Below are positions 11,301-25,146 of a stretch of DNA of 64,000 bases, piece after piece; position 1 is the first letter of the stretch, and every line of letters starts with the position of its first letter. The notes under the pieces were generated by a model. The model saw only the letters and a program-made list of their open reading frames with translations, made no database searches and was not told the origin of the DNA. The DNA is from Daphnia carinata. Its lineage: Eukaryota > Arthropoda > Branchiopoda > Diplostraca > Daphniidae. The DNA is taken from NCBI RefSeq assembly GCF_022539665.2, contig NC_081331.1:6975534-7039533 (forward strand). Direction: 5' to 3'. The position numbers and the translations under genes were made by a program.

Positions 11301-14300
11301 TTTTTTTTTTCATTTATTCCGATCGTATTGTTGTTGTTTTTCTCTCTCTTGAATGTCGATCGTATCTCATTTATTTCAGTGATAGGATTACGTCGCCACA
11401 ATTACTAAGGCCCATCGATTTGCACAGCTAGTCATCGGATTACACACACAATATTGATCGCTCATTTTTTTTGGTTTTTTTAATGCACATCCGTGGACTC
11501 TCTTGAAACACATTCCTTCTTTTTTCTCTGATATCTTTTTTTTTTCTTCTCGGGCTTTTGATTTTTGATTCTTTTCGTTTTATTATTATTTTTTTTTACT
11601 TATGCTGTGCTTCCTTTTTTTGTTGCTGTTGTTGCTCTTGGCTTCTGTCTTCCCTCCCACTCGTCCCAAGTCTCTCTATCGTGATTTTGCCGTGCAAGGC
11701 GGTATGGGCGGTCACGAGATACTGATGTGTTCGGGTGATTTTGTTGAATATTCAGTAAGAAAGCGAACGCATAGTGTAGACAGCACAGAATTCAATCTAT
11801 CTATCCATCTCTCTTCTTATTTTTTTGTTTTTGTTTTTGTTTTTTTTTTGCAGGGAAAGGGCTTGCTTTTCTATTGGCTTTCCAACATCCGATATTCTGT
11901 TTCCCTTTTTGTTTTGAACGTCGGGGAAAAAAAAAAACTCCGTGTCTGGTGCCTACATACCGGCAGATGATGCCACAGCCTATACCATATCTCCAGTAGT
12001 AGCTTAAAAAAAATAATAATAATAAATAAAAAAAAAAGCCAGCCAACTTGCGACTCCCACGTATCATTATGCTCCAATGCTTCCTATGCGCGCTACGATG
12101 ATACCTATACAGCATTGCCGTATAATTCGGTTATTCCTCTCCAGGAAACATGTGATCGCAACAAAGAGTTCCTTCTGCTCATTCTGATGTTGATAAATAG
12201 TAACAGTATGTATTTTCACAGCGCATCGGTCATGCGAGCTTTCTATTTTTTTTTACCCCGTTGTATGAATTGCATTTTTACGCAGATGTATAAATACATT
12301 GGTGCACATTTACGACCCGTCTATATGCCCGCTGATACGTGTGTGTCTGCCTGTCTACGTGTGTGTGAAAAGAAACGATACCGTTGAGCTGGATAATCTA
12401 GGCGTGAAAGATGAAAAAAAAAGGTCCCTCCTTTCTATTTTTTAAAGGAGGGGGGATACCCGCTGGTAGAAAACGTCCCGTTGCTCCCGTTAACCCTTTT
12501 CGTGTTGTTTTGTTTCATTGTTATTCGGTTGTGCATCGCGTTTGAAACAGGAACAACAAAACGTGCTATTGAAACGCGGATCCGTCATTGATTATTTAAA
12601 AGGTGACTAAGTCAACGTAGGGTATTTATCTTCCGAAATTCGAACGTGCTAATGCGCTTGATTGCTCGACCGTTAAGCTTTGCATCACCGTTGGACGCAG
12701 ACGGAGAATTACATATTCAGAATCAGGATAATTTTTTTTTTACCGACAATTTAAAGACTAGACTTGGCACAGAGGGGCTATGCTGTCGGTTAAGCAGCTG
12801 CGTGATTCAAAAGGACGTCAGATATAAAAATAAATGTTTCGAAATAAGAACGAACGAACCATGACGGCCAATGAAACGACTAGAAAAAGGTGCCCTATGC
12901 ACCGCCTGCCTTTCGGTAGGTGAAACGTCTAGTCAATTTCCTGATTAATTATTTAGCCAGTTTAAATTTTGGTTATTTCACTGACTGTTGAAAAAATCCA
13001 ACTAAAATATATTTGGCTTAATTTGTTTGTTTGTTTGTTTTTTTTTTCTAAAATTGTTTTTTTTTTGGCTCATCGCAAGTCTCTTCGGATAGTTTTCAAT
13101 TTTATAAGAAACTTCCCCCAAGCAAAAAATGGAACTGTTTTAGTTTTCTTGGGTTTCTCGTCGGTCATTCACCCCGAGTGGGATTCCAGGATTTCAAAGC
13201 TGTTGCGTTAGACGAAAAACAAATGCCGTCCACTAAAAGCAAAAAAAGGTGATGGACGAAGAAGAAGCCGACCACCAACCCAATGCCGAAAGAAGTTGGT
13301 CCGAGTGATAACCACTACATCTAAGCAACTACACGTGAGGTCTTTGAACAACATTGTTTTTGGACGCAATGAAAAAGTCAATAGCACCCAGTGCGCGCTC
13401 CCCGGTGTTGAATAAATAAACAGAAATTGAAATACAATGTATTTTGCGTTGTTGGAGCTTTCTCTTTTTCATCCCGAAATAAACTTTTCTCATTCTGTTT
13501 GACAACGTTTTCCGCACTCGTTCTCTTGCGTAAATCGTCCTTGTATATTATGGTTCGACACGAATCTCTCTCGGCTCGACGTTGTGTCATACACTCTAGC
13601 ACGGCGTGGCTACGGGAAAACGTAATGGCCTCGGCGAAGAAAAGGACCTCGCGATCGGATGAAAGAACCGACAAAGATAGTGACGATAGCGGCCTCACAT
13701 GAAATTGGCTCGGCTACAGCAATAAGCAATCGGCTGTTTGTCTGCTTCTTCGCAAGCCAACAAGAAAAAGAGCTAGAGAAAAGAAGCAGTGGTTTTCGAT
13801 AGGACCACAGCAAAGCGCTACGTCACTTTGCCAAGGCGACGAGTGAATAGGAGAATAGAACCGATACCCTCCCGTCTCTTCATTGGAACGGCTAATGACG
13901 GACGCCATAGATAATACACGGGCATCTCTATGTCGCCAAGGGTTCGAGTCTATATCCAACGCCCTATAGTGTCTTATATAAAAGACCCGCATCTCATTAG
14001 ACTTTGCGCTCTTGTGTAGTTGTTCCAAAAAAAAAAAAGCTGGCGGCCGGGCCAGTAAGATGTCGAGACCTCTTTTGCCAAAGCTATTGGAGCTGTTGGG
14101 GTGGTCTTGAAGAGACAATACTGCGAGTACAGAATGGAACATATATATATATCTTTTTCTTTTCGACCCAATCTCAACTTATTTTTCCTTCTCTGAGCTC
14201 TTTAAATTTTACGTGATTCCGATCTTGTTTAAGCCTTTAGCTAGCACTTCTTCTGCGGTGTTCCTCCGCCGGCTATATTATAATTACTAGATTCTCCCCT

Positions 14301-14508
14301 TCCCCACTAGTGGCAGCAACGTACTCATCAATTGTATCAATTGGCGCGAGACAAGTTCAACGTCGAGGAATGGCGACAATAACAAGCGAGGCGTGCTCAA
14401 TCGACATTTGAATCATTTCGAAAAAAAAAAATGTCTTGGCTTTTGTACATCTGCTCACGCATGAACATTGGAGCAAGTTTGGCCTTCCGTTGGCAGCCTC
14501 GGTACCTT

Positions 14509-14520
14509 CGCCGCCATATT
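14509..14520 (-). promoter_or_regulatory. YY1/Pho-like motif
   Basis: On the minus strand this reads AATATGGCGGCG, a near-exact match to the YY1/Pleiohomeotic consensus (AANATGGCGGC). An inverted CCAAT (ATTGG) lies a few bases downstream on the plus strand. Occupancy is unknown. Confidence 0.35.
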
Positions 14521-16014
14521 TTATTGGACAACAATACAGAAAAATTTTTTGAATTTTAATTTTGACATTTGGTTAATGAACGAATAGCCTTGGCCACAAG
14601 TTGGACAGCAGATGCATGCCATCCAACAGTCTTACACCTTGCACCGTGTGATCCAGGAAGATCGATGGCCGCATAGGTTGTGGTATATCAATAAAACTAA
14701 AATCTTTTACTTGTTCGAGTTATATGACGCTGAATATCGAAATGCATATATACGGTATGTTGTATAATGTATATTACATATACTGTCAACAGAAGATAGG
14801 AGGAAAAGACGAAGCGCAACTTTCAACGTGAGACAGTCGGCCTGTCGGGGATATGTCAAACTTGGGATAGCATTGCTGGCTATGGCGTATAGCAAACTAG
14901 AAGGTAGACAATGTACTTTTAATGAGAAAAAAAAAAGGAGAACTAGAAGAAGTAAGTTTTGTGTGGCATTCATTAACAACGTTAGCTTACATGGCGGTAC
15001 GAAGATTGGGGACAGTACAAAGTCATAACTATATCAAGAACAAATAGACAGCTGGTCACCTCTTGTCAATAATCAAGCAGCGTGAAAGTACACAGATAAA
15101 AAAAGTTTAACAAAAGGAAAAGTTTGAAGAGCCTAAACTATTGCGAGCTGAAAAAGAGCCCCTGGTGACCAGCAAGTCAACGTCGTTATTGTGTCATTCA
15201 AGGCTTTCGAACGCAATCTGATAATTCAAAGAGCCAGGGGATAACATCCCCCTTGTCCCCAATTGGATCTAAAGCTTAAACTCTAATTGAATCGCTCGAT
15301 GGGCCGAACGAATGGGCCCCATCATTTGACAACACGATGGCAGAATGTCCCACCGGTTACCTCGGACGACAAACGACTGATGATGACGACTGTGTTCTTT
15401 GCAACGCATTTCGCCTCACCTTATGACAAACGTGGATCTCTTTTCTCTTTCTCACTATCTTTCTTCGACCCTCTCAAAGTTGTAGAGGACACAAAAAGGG
15501 CACCAAAAGAAAAGGAGAAGAAAGGGCGGAAGGAACGTCCGGAACAAAGAGGCCGGATAAAAGGGCGACTCGACGGATAAAAGTGTGAGGTGGATGTGAA
15601 AGAGAGAGCCGACAAACGACGTCTCCAACGAAAAAAAAACAAAACAAAAAAAAAAACTAAACAAAAAAACAGACACACACAAAAAAAGAGAATAAAAGCA
15701 CAGGAGGGGTTCAGTGGAAGGCAAAAAAAAAATCTAGAAAGGATATAACCTCATCACCGCAGCAACACAGCTCGACCAGCTCAGCCAGCTCGGCAACATC
15801 AGACAATACGATACAAATGGAAGATTGATTTGGGCATCGAGAGGAGGAGCCCCATGACAACAGAGGGGGGAGGGTGGAGGCAAGCATACTCTCTCTTTCT
15901 CCCCATCTCTCTCTATGAGGCAGACGAACAACAAACAGAAACAGAAGAGAAGAGGAAGAAGACAACAACCAAAAACCAAATACATACACATACACACAGA
16001 GAGGGACGAAAGAG

Positions 16015-16038
16015 AAAAAAAAAAAAAAAAAAAAAAAA
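16015..16038. repeat. poly(A) homopolymer, 24 bases
   Basis: The longest A run that I noticed. It could be a nucleosome-excluding tract or an old retroposon tail, but I find no retroposed coding sequence upstream of it, so it is recorded only as a homopolymer. Confidence 0.85.
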
Positions 16039-19000
16039 CAAGCAAAAAAACTCAAGTTGGTGAGGCTGCCGCCGCTTCCAAAACATCCAGTGCGCCCTCC
16101 CAACAAAATGCCTGACTCTCCGTATATAGGCGCATAGGCGGATGATGGACGCGGGCCAACAAATGGGAGACACGGGCGAGGGAATCGTGCCAGCCCTTGC
16201 CAAAAAGTAGAGAGTTTTTAGTCCGGCATCACCAGCGACCCCGAAGTAAAGACGTGGGCAAGACGAAGAAGAAGAACAAAAACAAAAACCAAAACTTCTG
16301 GTTACTCTGTAGTATATTCTGTAATTCAGCACCATCCTGAATATTACAAAGATATATACCAGGACTCTTTTCTCTTACATTTTTCCTTTCGACCTTCAAC
16401 GAACGGAGATTCCTTACTTAACATTCGATTTTCTGAATCATACAAGCAGCGAATGGATGGGGGGTTATGGCGAGTAGCTGTCTTCTCATATCTTGGGCGA
16501 CTATTTTGACAGACTGCTTCTTCATTTCCGACCGGTTTTGGAAAAACTGTTCTCATCGAACGTCAGTAGACAAATTGGCTCTTCGTTTTGATCCTTTATG
16601 TTGTTTCAATTGGTTAAACACTGTATCGCCCAAGATCGCATGAAACGAACCATCAAGTACGATGCTCCTATAATTTCAGCGAAAACTGAAGCTCTGAACC
16701 TTAAACTGAATGTAGCTTTTCCTTCCGGTTTGAAATGGTACGTCTTGTGTTTCAACGGATGAGACTCCATCGCAGCTTGACGTCTTCGGGCCGCATTAAC
16801 CGATGTAATGGCCCGGCCTTAAGCCACTTGATTTATGGACATCGGAGATCATTTATTTACCCATTTTTGACATACTGATATTGAGGCAATATCTTTCCAC
16901 ATATTTATTGAAAGGTATTGTGAGTTACCCTTCCATGTAAGGTGAACTCATACCATCTCCCTTCCTTTGTGGGGTTTTCGTCATAAGCAAAATGTCAATC
17001 GAAGTTTCTTCGTGTCGGAGGAAACGATTCAGGAAGACGAAAAGTTATTGAATCCTATATTCCTTCAGCCGTTCTACCGTTGTTCTTTCGCCCTCCTTTT
17101 CCCCTTCCGGAAGACCATTGCCTTCGCAATTGCTTGCTGCATTATACTGTGTACGTCTTGAAGCGGGGGCGGAACTAGTGTTAAATAAAACAAACCGCAA
17201 AAGTCCAAAGTGCAACATTCGATTGGCCGGCTGGTTTAGCTAAAGCAATGTCGTCAAAAAGCCAGGCCAGGACCAAGACAAAGGTCGGCAATGTGGGCCA
17301 CTATGTATACAGGGATAGAGAGGACTGGGAAGTTGCCATAACGACCTGGATGGGCTCATTTAGATGGTGCAATAGCCATATTTCTTCTCAATCAAAATGG
17401 TCGGATTCACCCTCCTTCTTTCGTTGCCCTGTCCTTTGCTTCGTCGGTCGTCATCGGCCATCGAAGCGAACAAACCACATCGTCTCACAGCCGTTAGAAA
17501 AGGCAAAGACAAGCCGCAAAATCACGGCCCTAGAAGTGGCGAATAGTCGACCAAAACGCCAAGCATGCCAAACAACTTTTACGAGCCCGTTTCAACTGAT
17601 TAACTTGTATTTTCTCATGTCAATTGCAAAAGCCTATTCGATTTATTTCCCGTGCTTTCGTGCCACCTATTCTTTAGTCATTGCGAAAATAGTGTTCTGC
17701 CTCCTTTTTTTTCTATTTTATTTCATATATCATGAGTGGGAAAAAATACATTAAGCAACAATCGATACGAATCGTGTCACATCGCGTATTCTTGCCTATT
17801 TTTATTCTTTCTTTTTAGTCACTTCTTTCCCTGGCTCTTTCGAAAATATACACCATAGAGCGTTGTGCTGGCCTCCCGTTTGCCACGACTACATGCATTT
17901 CGTATTGGTGAAGAAAGAGGGGTCCGGCATCTACCGGGGAAAAAAAGGGGAAAAAAATCGATGAATCAATGTAGACTGCCTATATATAGTATGTACTCGG
18001 TATAACATTCTAAAAACCGCTATTCGTCCACAGATGGATATAGCCAACTGTTTGAGACCCTAGTTAAGTGGCCAGTCGTGCTGCGGTGATCGTCATTCAA
18101 ACATGCCGTCCGCGCATTTTAAATGACACGTAGAAAGCTTCTTAATTTATTTGCCTTTGAAAAGATCCTTAATGGATCCAACGGCTATTCACCGCCAGCA
18201 TTTTATGCGACGTGTATGTGCGTTTTAGGATCTTTTACCTGGAAATAAAGACTTTCATTTCAAATGCAGTTGTCGTTCGGAAAGTATTAAGCAACGCCAA
18301 ATCCCTTTTCTTTCGTCTTGATTATCGATTATATTTCTATTTGAAATTCTTTGGAATTTCACGAGAAGTCAGAGACCCAAAGGCATCGATAATCGGTAAG
18401 TTTCGTTGTTGAAGAAAAGCCAAAACAAAATCAAACTGAAGGCGCACGAAAAGGGGATAATTCCGTGTTGGCCAGACATTTTTTGGCTTGCCGCGCAGGG
18501 TTACTCTTATGGTACTACTCATCCTGTTGATAAGATAACTCGATGACACTCGGCGACAGGAGACACGTTGAGGGTTTTTCGAGCTTAAACACACACGGCA
18601 CGCGTGACCTAGCCTGGTAAGATGGGCTTAACATTGGGGCTCTTGCTCACTTCTTTTTACTTGGTTGAACTGGGCAAGGAGGAAGAATGACTTCGGAGTG
18701 CTCCCCCCCCTTTTTTTTTTGTATGATATTGGCATATTCTTGTCTTTTTGTTGTTTTTTTCTTTTACTGATTGAAAAATAAGAGATTACATGTTTTGGGG
18801 ACAGGAAGAAGAAGGGAAAAGAAGAAGAGTAACAACAGAAAGGAAAAAAAAAAAGAGAAACCTTGCGAGAAAAAGAGAGAGAGAAAAAAGAAGTCTGCTA
18901 TGGAAGCAGAAAGATAAGACCGTGACGATTCCGGCCGGATGGAGTGATTTGAAATTCCGCCGGATGAACCGACTCACTGTCGTGCATGGCCACTCGCCGC

Positions 19001-19492
19001 CGCGCTTCGGCCAATCTTCGTGCAGATCCATCTTTATATAACTGTTAAGTCTGTAGGAGACGTTCGAGTCGTGTTTTTGCAACGTGCGGATAGATAATGC
19101 AAAGCAAAATAAAAACAAAACAAAAAAAAAGTTAGACAATACCAATGGCAAAGGAAATGAGGGCGTACCTAATAGGCCTACCACCCGGAACAGTAAACAA
19201 TCAAATCAACAACAGCCCCAGTCTTTTTTCTTCTCTGCATTTTTTCCCTTGGTGGCAATCAGGCATGGGATACAAAACAGATAAGAAGAATCGACAAAAT
19301 AGACGCAAAGAGTTAGATTCCGGCCAGGGGGTAGGGTGTCCAGAGTTATTTCTGCTTTCGTCTGATTGGTCTCGATCAAATCAGTAGCAACAACACAGGA
19401 GCGTCTCCCCAACGTCTCAGTAGAAAGAAGTAGCTTACGGGCTAGCGCCGCTTCGTGTTTGCCGTAATGTCAGAGAGTGTATAATGCGCTTC

Positions 19493-19524
19493 ATTGGTCA
19501 ATCAGAGCGGCGGTTAGCTATATA
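19493..19524 (+). promoter_or_regulatory. CCAAT/TATA-like pair, possible promoter
   Basis: ATTGGTCAATC (inverted CCAAT) at 19493-19503 is followed about 15 bases later by TATATA at 19519-19524. No initiator match lies at the expected distance, and no coding exon follows, so this may be a chance pairing or the promoter of an unannotated noncoding RNA. Confidence 0.2.
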
Positions 19525-20572
19525 GAACATGCCTTTGTATCGATTGAACGGCGAAAGGAAAAAGGCAAAAAGCAAAAAGGGACGCCATGTTCATCTCGGC
19601 TGCCAACTCAAACGACAGCGTCCCCAGCACTGCCCCTGTGGCCCTCCAGGCTTTTTGGCGATGACTATTTATAAAACTCTAATTACCATAACGATATTGA
19701 TGATAATGACCCCTCCTATTCTCTCTCCTCGTCCCCCTCATCTCTAACAACTATGCCCGATCTTTTTTTTTTTTTTTTTTGCTTTCTCCTTTTGTCGCAC
19801 TCCCGCAACGCTGCAACAATAGTCGTAAAACAAAAGTGACTGGACGGCCGGTCGACGATGTTTGGAGCCCAGCGGCCTATACATAAAGAGACGGACACTG
19901 CACGCATACATACACACGCACATACAAATCCCGTACGGGGTACCAACTCCGTCCAGCTGCCAATGCCAAATGGTCTTTTTTGATGGTCATCGTAACAATA
20001 ATCATAATCATAACTATAATTTCTAAACAATGAACACATTTTTCTATTCTTGATCGAATCGATAGGAATGATTATTCTTTTTTTTTAATAACATTCGGGT
20101 TGACCTCTACATAGTACAAACTTTATCTTGTCTGTGTGCGCACATTCGAACTGTTTCGCTAAGCACAAAAGGATCTCGTACTCGGTACATTGTAGACCAA
20201 AATGTGCTGCCGAAGCTTGTCACTATTGCATGGTCCACAATTTTAATGGCTCTTTCAGTGTCCGTCAATTTAAAACCGCCTTTCGGCATAAAAAAGAAAC
20301 AAGAAGCTGCCATTCGTTTTCAATATTGTTGAACAGCGATTTTAAATATATCTGTCCATTTTTTTTTTTTACTTTCATTTTAAACGGCACTGGAGCGTTT
20401 CTGTCCGCCGGAACGCTGAATTGGCATTTGCTACGAAATATGCATGGAAAAACAGTTAACAAGACCAGCGGAAAAAAATTGGGACGAAAAAACTTGTTTC
20501 ATAAATATTTCCAAGCAATTTTCTTTAGGACAGCATGACTGGGATCAGGAATTTTGAAAAATGTTGAGCTCT

Positions 20573-20586
20573 AGCGCCATCTAGCG
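20573..20586 (-). promoter_or_regulatory. CTCF-like motif, first of a pair
   Basis: AGCGCCATCTAGCG on the plus strand reads CGCTAGATGGCGCT on the minus strand, matching the insect CTCF core YAGATGGCGCT at every core position. It lies 36 bases from a second CTCF-like site in the opposite orientation. Confidence 0.5.
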
Positions 20587-20622
20587 ATATCCAACAGACT
20601 ACAGAGACATTCGGAACACCAT

Positions 20623-20638
20623 CCATAGGTGGCTCTAG
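20623..20638 (+). promoter_or_regulatory. CTCF-like motif, second of a pair
   Basis: CCATAGGTGGCTCTAG fits the CTCF pattern CCAYAGGTGGC on the plus strand. Together with 20573-20586 it makes a back-to-back pair of opposite orientation, an arrangement seen at insulator or domain-boundary elements. Confidence 0.45.
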
Positions 20639-20639
20639 C

Positions 20640-23600
20640 GACAAGACGGTTTCGAAATTAACCTAGAATTTCTTCAGTATTATTCACCAGCATAAAAGAG
20701 CGATACATTTCGTAGCGATCGATGTAAGGAATGCTGCGTCCAATGACTCAGACGACTTGGATGGACATGCAACTTTCGAGAAAATAAATTGAACTATGCA
20801 AAGAAAAAAAAAAAAAAATTGGCCATGTCTTACAGACAGATACATGTGGAAGGATAGAAGAACTGGGAGTCATGCTGAGCTCAACCTTTTTGTAATGACA
20901 CGGCCAATCCAGCGAATTGGCATGACGAAACAATACATTCATTTCATTCTTTTCCAAGCACGTAAAACGAGCACGCGGAACAAATGGCCCATGTGAATGC
21001 CGGACCTTAGTTCTTTCTCTCTTTTCTGCGTAAAAATTACTTATGCTTAAATTATCCTTCCTCCGAATTTACAAAAAGACAAGAAAATAAATGAACGGAA
21101 AGCTTTTCCATTATTCTTGTCGACACACCTGCTTTCAGCTCCCCGGTCGATGGCAAGCGTTCGTTGTTCTTTAGCGTGTGGCAATACGTTGTGTACAACG
21201 AAACAAGTCTCGTTTTAGAAAACAAGGTCCCTAACAACTTAACATGACTCGATGGCCTCTCTCAGCTAAAACATGCGACGATCGACGAAAGCCAACCGAT
21301 GTTTTTTTTTCTTCAGACAAGGACTCGGGGGAGGGTAACGAAAGTCAAAAACTCGACTAACGAAACGGGGTCGATGGATGGGTTCTTTGCATGTCAACGC
21401 CATGTTTCACGGCGATCGTACAGCAAGCCGAGAAGTAGGTGAACAAACCTATAACACACGTCAGACGAGGCTGGGCAGAAGCACTAACGTATACACTGAT
21501 ATTCAGCGTAACCAATCGCTTTCCGAGAGTCGGTGCCTTTCTGACGGACACGGTATAGGACAACAAGTCACGCATCTGATCCAATTCAGGAACGAATACA
21601 TAACTGATGAAAACTCCCCCCTTCCAAAGAAGTGCACTGCGAGTGAGTCACTGATCAACTATGTTTTTTTCAAAGACATCCATGAATGGATATAGTTAAG
21701 GGATGCCGGTGGAATGGTGTTGATGAATTTGTTCCGAAATAAGCGGCGCCGAAATTGGCAGCGAATCAAAAGCAAAAAGAGTTGCTCTTGGAAGGCGCAA
21801 TCCGAGATGAACAATCAAACATCGTCAGCGTTCGTCATTCACGGTATGCGCTCTACAAGTCTCTTCTGAAAAGTCGGAACGAAAGAAGAACAAGAAAGAA
21901 AAGAAAGAAATGTTTTTTTGTTTTGTTTTTCGTTTGCGAGAGAGGCACTCGAAAACACCACGTTCTTTTTTATCTGAACTGCAATCAGCATCTCGAAATA
22001 GAACAACGAAGAGAGCTGGATACGGACGGTCGCCCCCGTCGTAGCAAAACAAGAAAAAGAGAAATATAAATAAAAAAATAAATAAAAAAAAAAAAAAAAC
22101 TCAGCAGCAGTTCCCGAAGGGAGACGAAAGAATTTATAGGGCAGCTTCGGCAACATTCTAATAAAAGAAAATAAAAGTCAGTGGCCCGCAAACTACCCGG
22201 CGACTTTATTTTATCGATGAGCCGTACCATTCCGGGTTTCTTCAAAAAAAAAATTGTTTGTTGTTTATTTGTTTAAATTTGACATGGGAAATGTCATATA
22301 TCAAGGCAGACGAAAGAAAAAAAACCGCATGTGAATGCGACTTTTGTTGCGTCGTATATCAACTGGATGTTACCGTATGATGTAACTAAAGAATGCAAAC
22401 CCTTGGCTTGCTCTTTGTACCTCTTGAATTCTTTTCAGTCCTCCCCCTTTTTTTAAAATATAAAATTCATTTTCGTTTTCTTTACAGCAATAAAAAGCTG
22501 ATAATGATTTGAACAATGTTGAGTAGTTTCCTTGAAACCACGTACAGCGAGGGGATAGCGAAGCTATAGATAAAGCACATACAGGTCCTATAAAACATGC
22601 GGGGCTGGGCACTCGACCAAGAATGGAAATATTAGAAGATAAAGGGTGAAGAGCCGTGACGAAATGAAATCAGAATTTATATACGAGCCATTCACACGTC
22701 TCGCCAAACCAGCCACTCGATAATGGCAATGGGTTCTTTCCACCATTCATTCGTATAGCTGACTGCTTCGAAATTGAAACTGTGCACCTAAGCAAATATT
22801 TGAGTACGAACGAAGAACATCCCTACATAAAAAAAAAATTAAATGAAAAATGAAGAACAACATTCTTCGTGCCGACTGGGTCTATCGTCTAAAGACATTT
22901 TCTATTAAAGGCGACATAAATTTCATTTGAAAAAAAAAATTAGTCACATCAAAAGGGAAGAAGACAAGTGTTGCTCTGGAAACTGTAAATAACGACAGCC
23001 GATGCTAATTCACGATGTATTTCTATTCATGGAACCGTGATGCTGTGCTTGCGTTTCTCTGCCAAAGCGGGAGGGTCTTTTCGTGATCGATCATGAGCTG
23101 TGCCACAACCAAAGTGGCAACTCCAGAGGAATTCAAAAACAACCCGGACGTCAGGTAGATACGTGAAATTCAAAAGAACTAAAGGAAATATACATGCACC
23201 AGAACAGAGCATCATGTGGTAATTATAACAGACCACTATATATGTAATAGTAGTTCGATTTTCCAAATATTCTAAACTCGTGCAAGTTACAATATTCATG
23301 GGAAACGAATAGAATTCCAAGAATAACTCAATCTTCGGGATAAGGAAGGAGTTCGAACACCATCCACATACGTACATATGCGCGTGTCGGGTTGCTTTCG
23401 TTGCGCGTAACATCTGTCTTTCATTGTAAGGATCGAAACCCAGCCGACCTTCGTGGTTTAATTTGGTCAAACGCATAAATCAAACGTTACGATGAAATGT
23501 GTAAAACTATGATCCGATTCGACGTATGTCGATGTGGGACCAAAGATATCGAAACAACCGCAATCAAGTTACGTTATTTACAAATTACAAGAAAAATACT

Positions 23601-23717
23601 TTCAAAAAATGCGCGAGGTGAATGACGAACTAGTTTAAATTCGTTGCGTGAAAAACCCAGACAGAAAAAAGAAATTATGCAGTGAATAGAAGAACTTCGA
23701 CTGACATTCACGAAAAA
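20640..23717. other. intergenic DNA, no gene seen
   Basis: AT-rich sequence with short A/T runs. Open frames such as 20128-20538 and 21755-22069 (plus) have skewed, low-complexity composition and no recognisable domain. Nothing else is supportable. Confidence 0.5.
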
Positions 23718-24005
23718 CTACTTGACGAATCCATCATTTTGAGTTTCGCCGAAACGCCACAATTTCATCGTGACGTCGGCAATTGAGCCGTTGTTGGCTT
23801 CTAACGTAATCCACTCGACCCGATTGCACTGCAACGAGACGACAGCCCCAATCAACGCGTCATCCAGTGGCTGACGTATAAACTGATGCATATCATTCTC
23901 GAATGGCCTTCTGTCTGCCATGATTTCCATCACACAACAACCATGACGAAAAACGTGGGACACGTCACCTTTGAACTGTTTGCTAAATTCGTTTGCTCCA
24001 AACAC
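23718..24005 (-). CDS. possible isolated coding exon or pseudogene fragment, about 95 aa
   Basis: This frame has balanced amino-acid composition and reads like globular protein, unlike its surroundings: it includes Phe/Gly/Trp in sensible spacing (VEWITLEANNGS, KLWRFGE). The track-style start at 24005 is a GTG, and the frame is closed by a stop only a few codons upstream. No ATG lies at the beginning; the first internal Met is well inside. Explanations are a terminal exon with its acceptor near 24005 (no strong polypyrimidine acceptor is visible), a decayed gene fragment, or chance. I do not recognise the family, and the flanks contain no matching exons that I could identify. Confidence 0.25.
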   Translation of the reverse strand: MFGANEFSKQFKGDVSHVFRHGCCVMEIMADRRPFENDMHQFIRQPLDDALIGAVVSLQCNRVEWITLEANNGSIADVTMKLWRFGETQNDGFVK

Positions 24006-25146
24006 GACGTGCCTTCACGTACAGGCGAGTTCACGCCACTCTTTCTCAAACACACTATACGTTGTGTGAACGTTTGCGATGACTCCGTTTTTCAAAATGT
24101 TTGTCCTTGTTTTGTGTCGGAAATATAAATAGAATTTTAAAAAAAAACTTACGAGCGCGAGAAAACAAAACGGAGTCTTTTAAGCATTCATTTTTCTCTA
24201 TATTTTTTAAAGGAAATGGCGAAACGTGTGTGTGTGTGTACCGTTCGTGTTTTGGGGTCTGCTAAAGCGTGACGACCAGCATAAAAGAAAAATGAAAAAG
24301 CCCGTCCCTTTTTACAAAAAAATAAAACGCAATATTCCACTGTAGACAGTGTGTTCCGAATAAATACCACTGGAATAAATAGAAGATGACCACAAACGAG
24401 CAAAAGTCAGTGCGTGCTTCATTTGGAAAAACCAGTGCTTTTCGGGGTTACTGGTCTCCCCTTCTATTATTCGGTCGCGTCGCGGTCACTTCCGAAAGAG
24501 AAAAAAAAAAGAGTAGTTTAATGAATAATTTGCCTTCATTTTATCTCTTTGTAGGAAAAAAAGCGCATCCGAAATTTGTTGCTGGGGCGTTTCGGGAGGG
24601 ATAAGATGGTTATTATTCTTTCTTAAGGAGAAGAGCGATATTACAGGCAATGATCATCAAAAATGGCTCTTAAATATATTTTTTTTTTTTTTTTTTTAAA
24701 AAGGTGTCCAAACTGTCGAGGCCTTCCGCTCGTACAAGAAGTGTGCTGCAGGGACCATCGCTGTCAGGAAACGAAGGAAGTGGTCCATTAAAATGAGAGC
24801 GTCACGCTCAATTGATGATCATTTTCGAAACGTTTGCGGCTGCCGGGGCGCGTGACTTTAACGATTGAATCACGAAACGGACACACGGGGGCAAAAACAG
24901 GGACGTTCAAAGGAGAGAGGAGGGGGCGGGCAGGAATAACGTGACAAACCACCAGGTGGCACTGCCAAAAATGTTGAGCAGCGGGAGACGAGCCGCCCGC
25001 GTGTGGCCACACACGCTCACGCAGAAAGTAGGAACAAAAAAAAAAGCCGACCGTCGTAATACATTCAAGTTAAAATGCCAATAGCGTAGGATGTGCGGCG
25101 CCATTTTAAACGGGCGTCCTAGTCTTCGCACTCCACTACAGTAAGA

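Larger units (their letters stand above)
8389..20560. other. gene-poor intergenic DNA
   Basis: No supported gene on either strand. The open frames are short, rich in Phe/Lys/Ser and traceable to A/T or purine tracts. Visible structure: long T runs near 11.5-11.9 kb, a 24-base A run (16015-16038), a YY1-like site (14509-14520) and a CCAAT/TATA-like pair (19493-19524). The longest frame, 17248-17754 on the plus strand (168 codons), has no recognisable domain and ends in an aromatic, AT-driven tail. I see no tRNA, rRNA or transposon termini. Confidence 0.5.

Noticed and set aside
15455-16335. Several overlapping 80-140-codon frames on both strands
   Set aside because: All are driven by A-runs and CT-rich tracts (poly-Lys on one strand, poly-Phe/Ser on the other).
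17248-17754. 168-codon plus-strand open frame
   Set aside because: No domain character, a C-terminal half made of Phe/Leu/Ile/Tyr codons from AT-rich sequence, and no promoter, splice or polyadenylation context.
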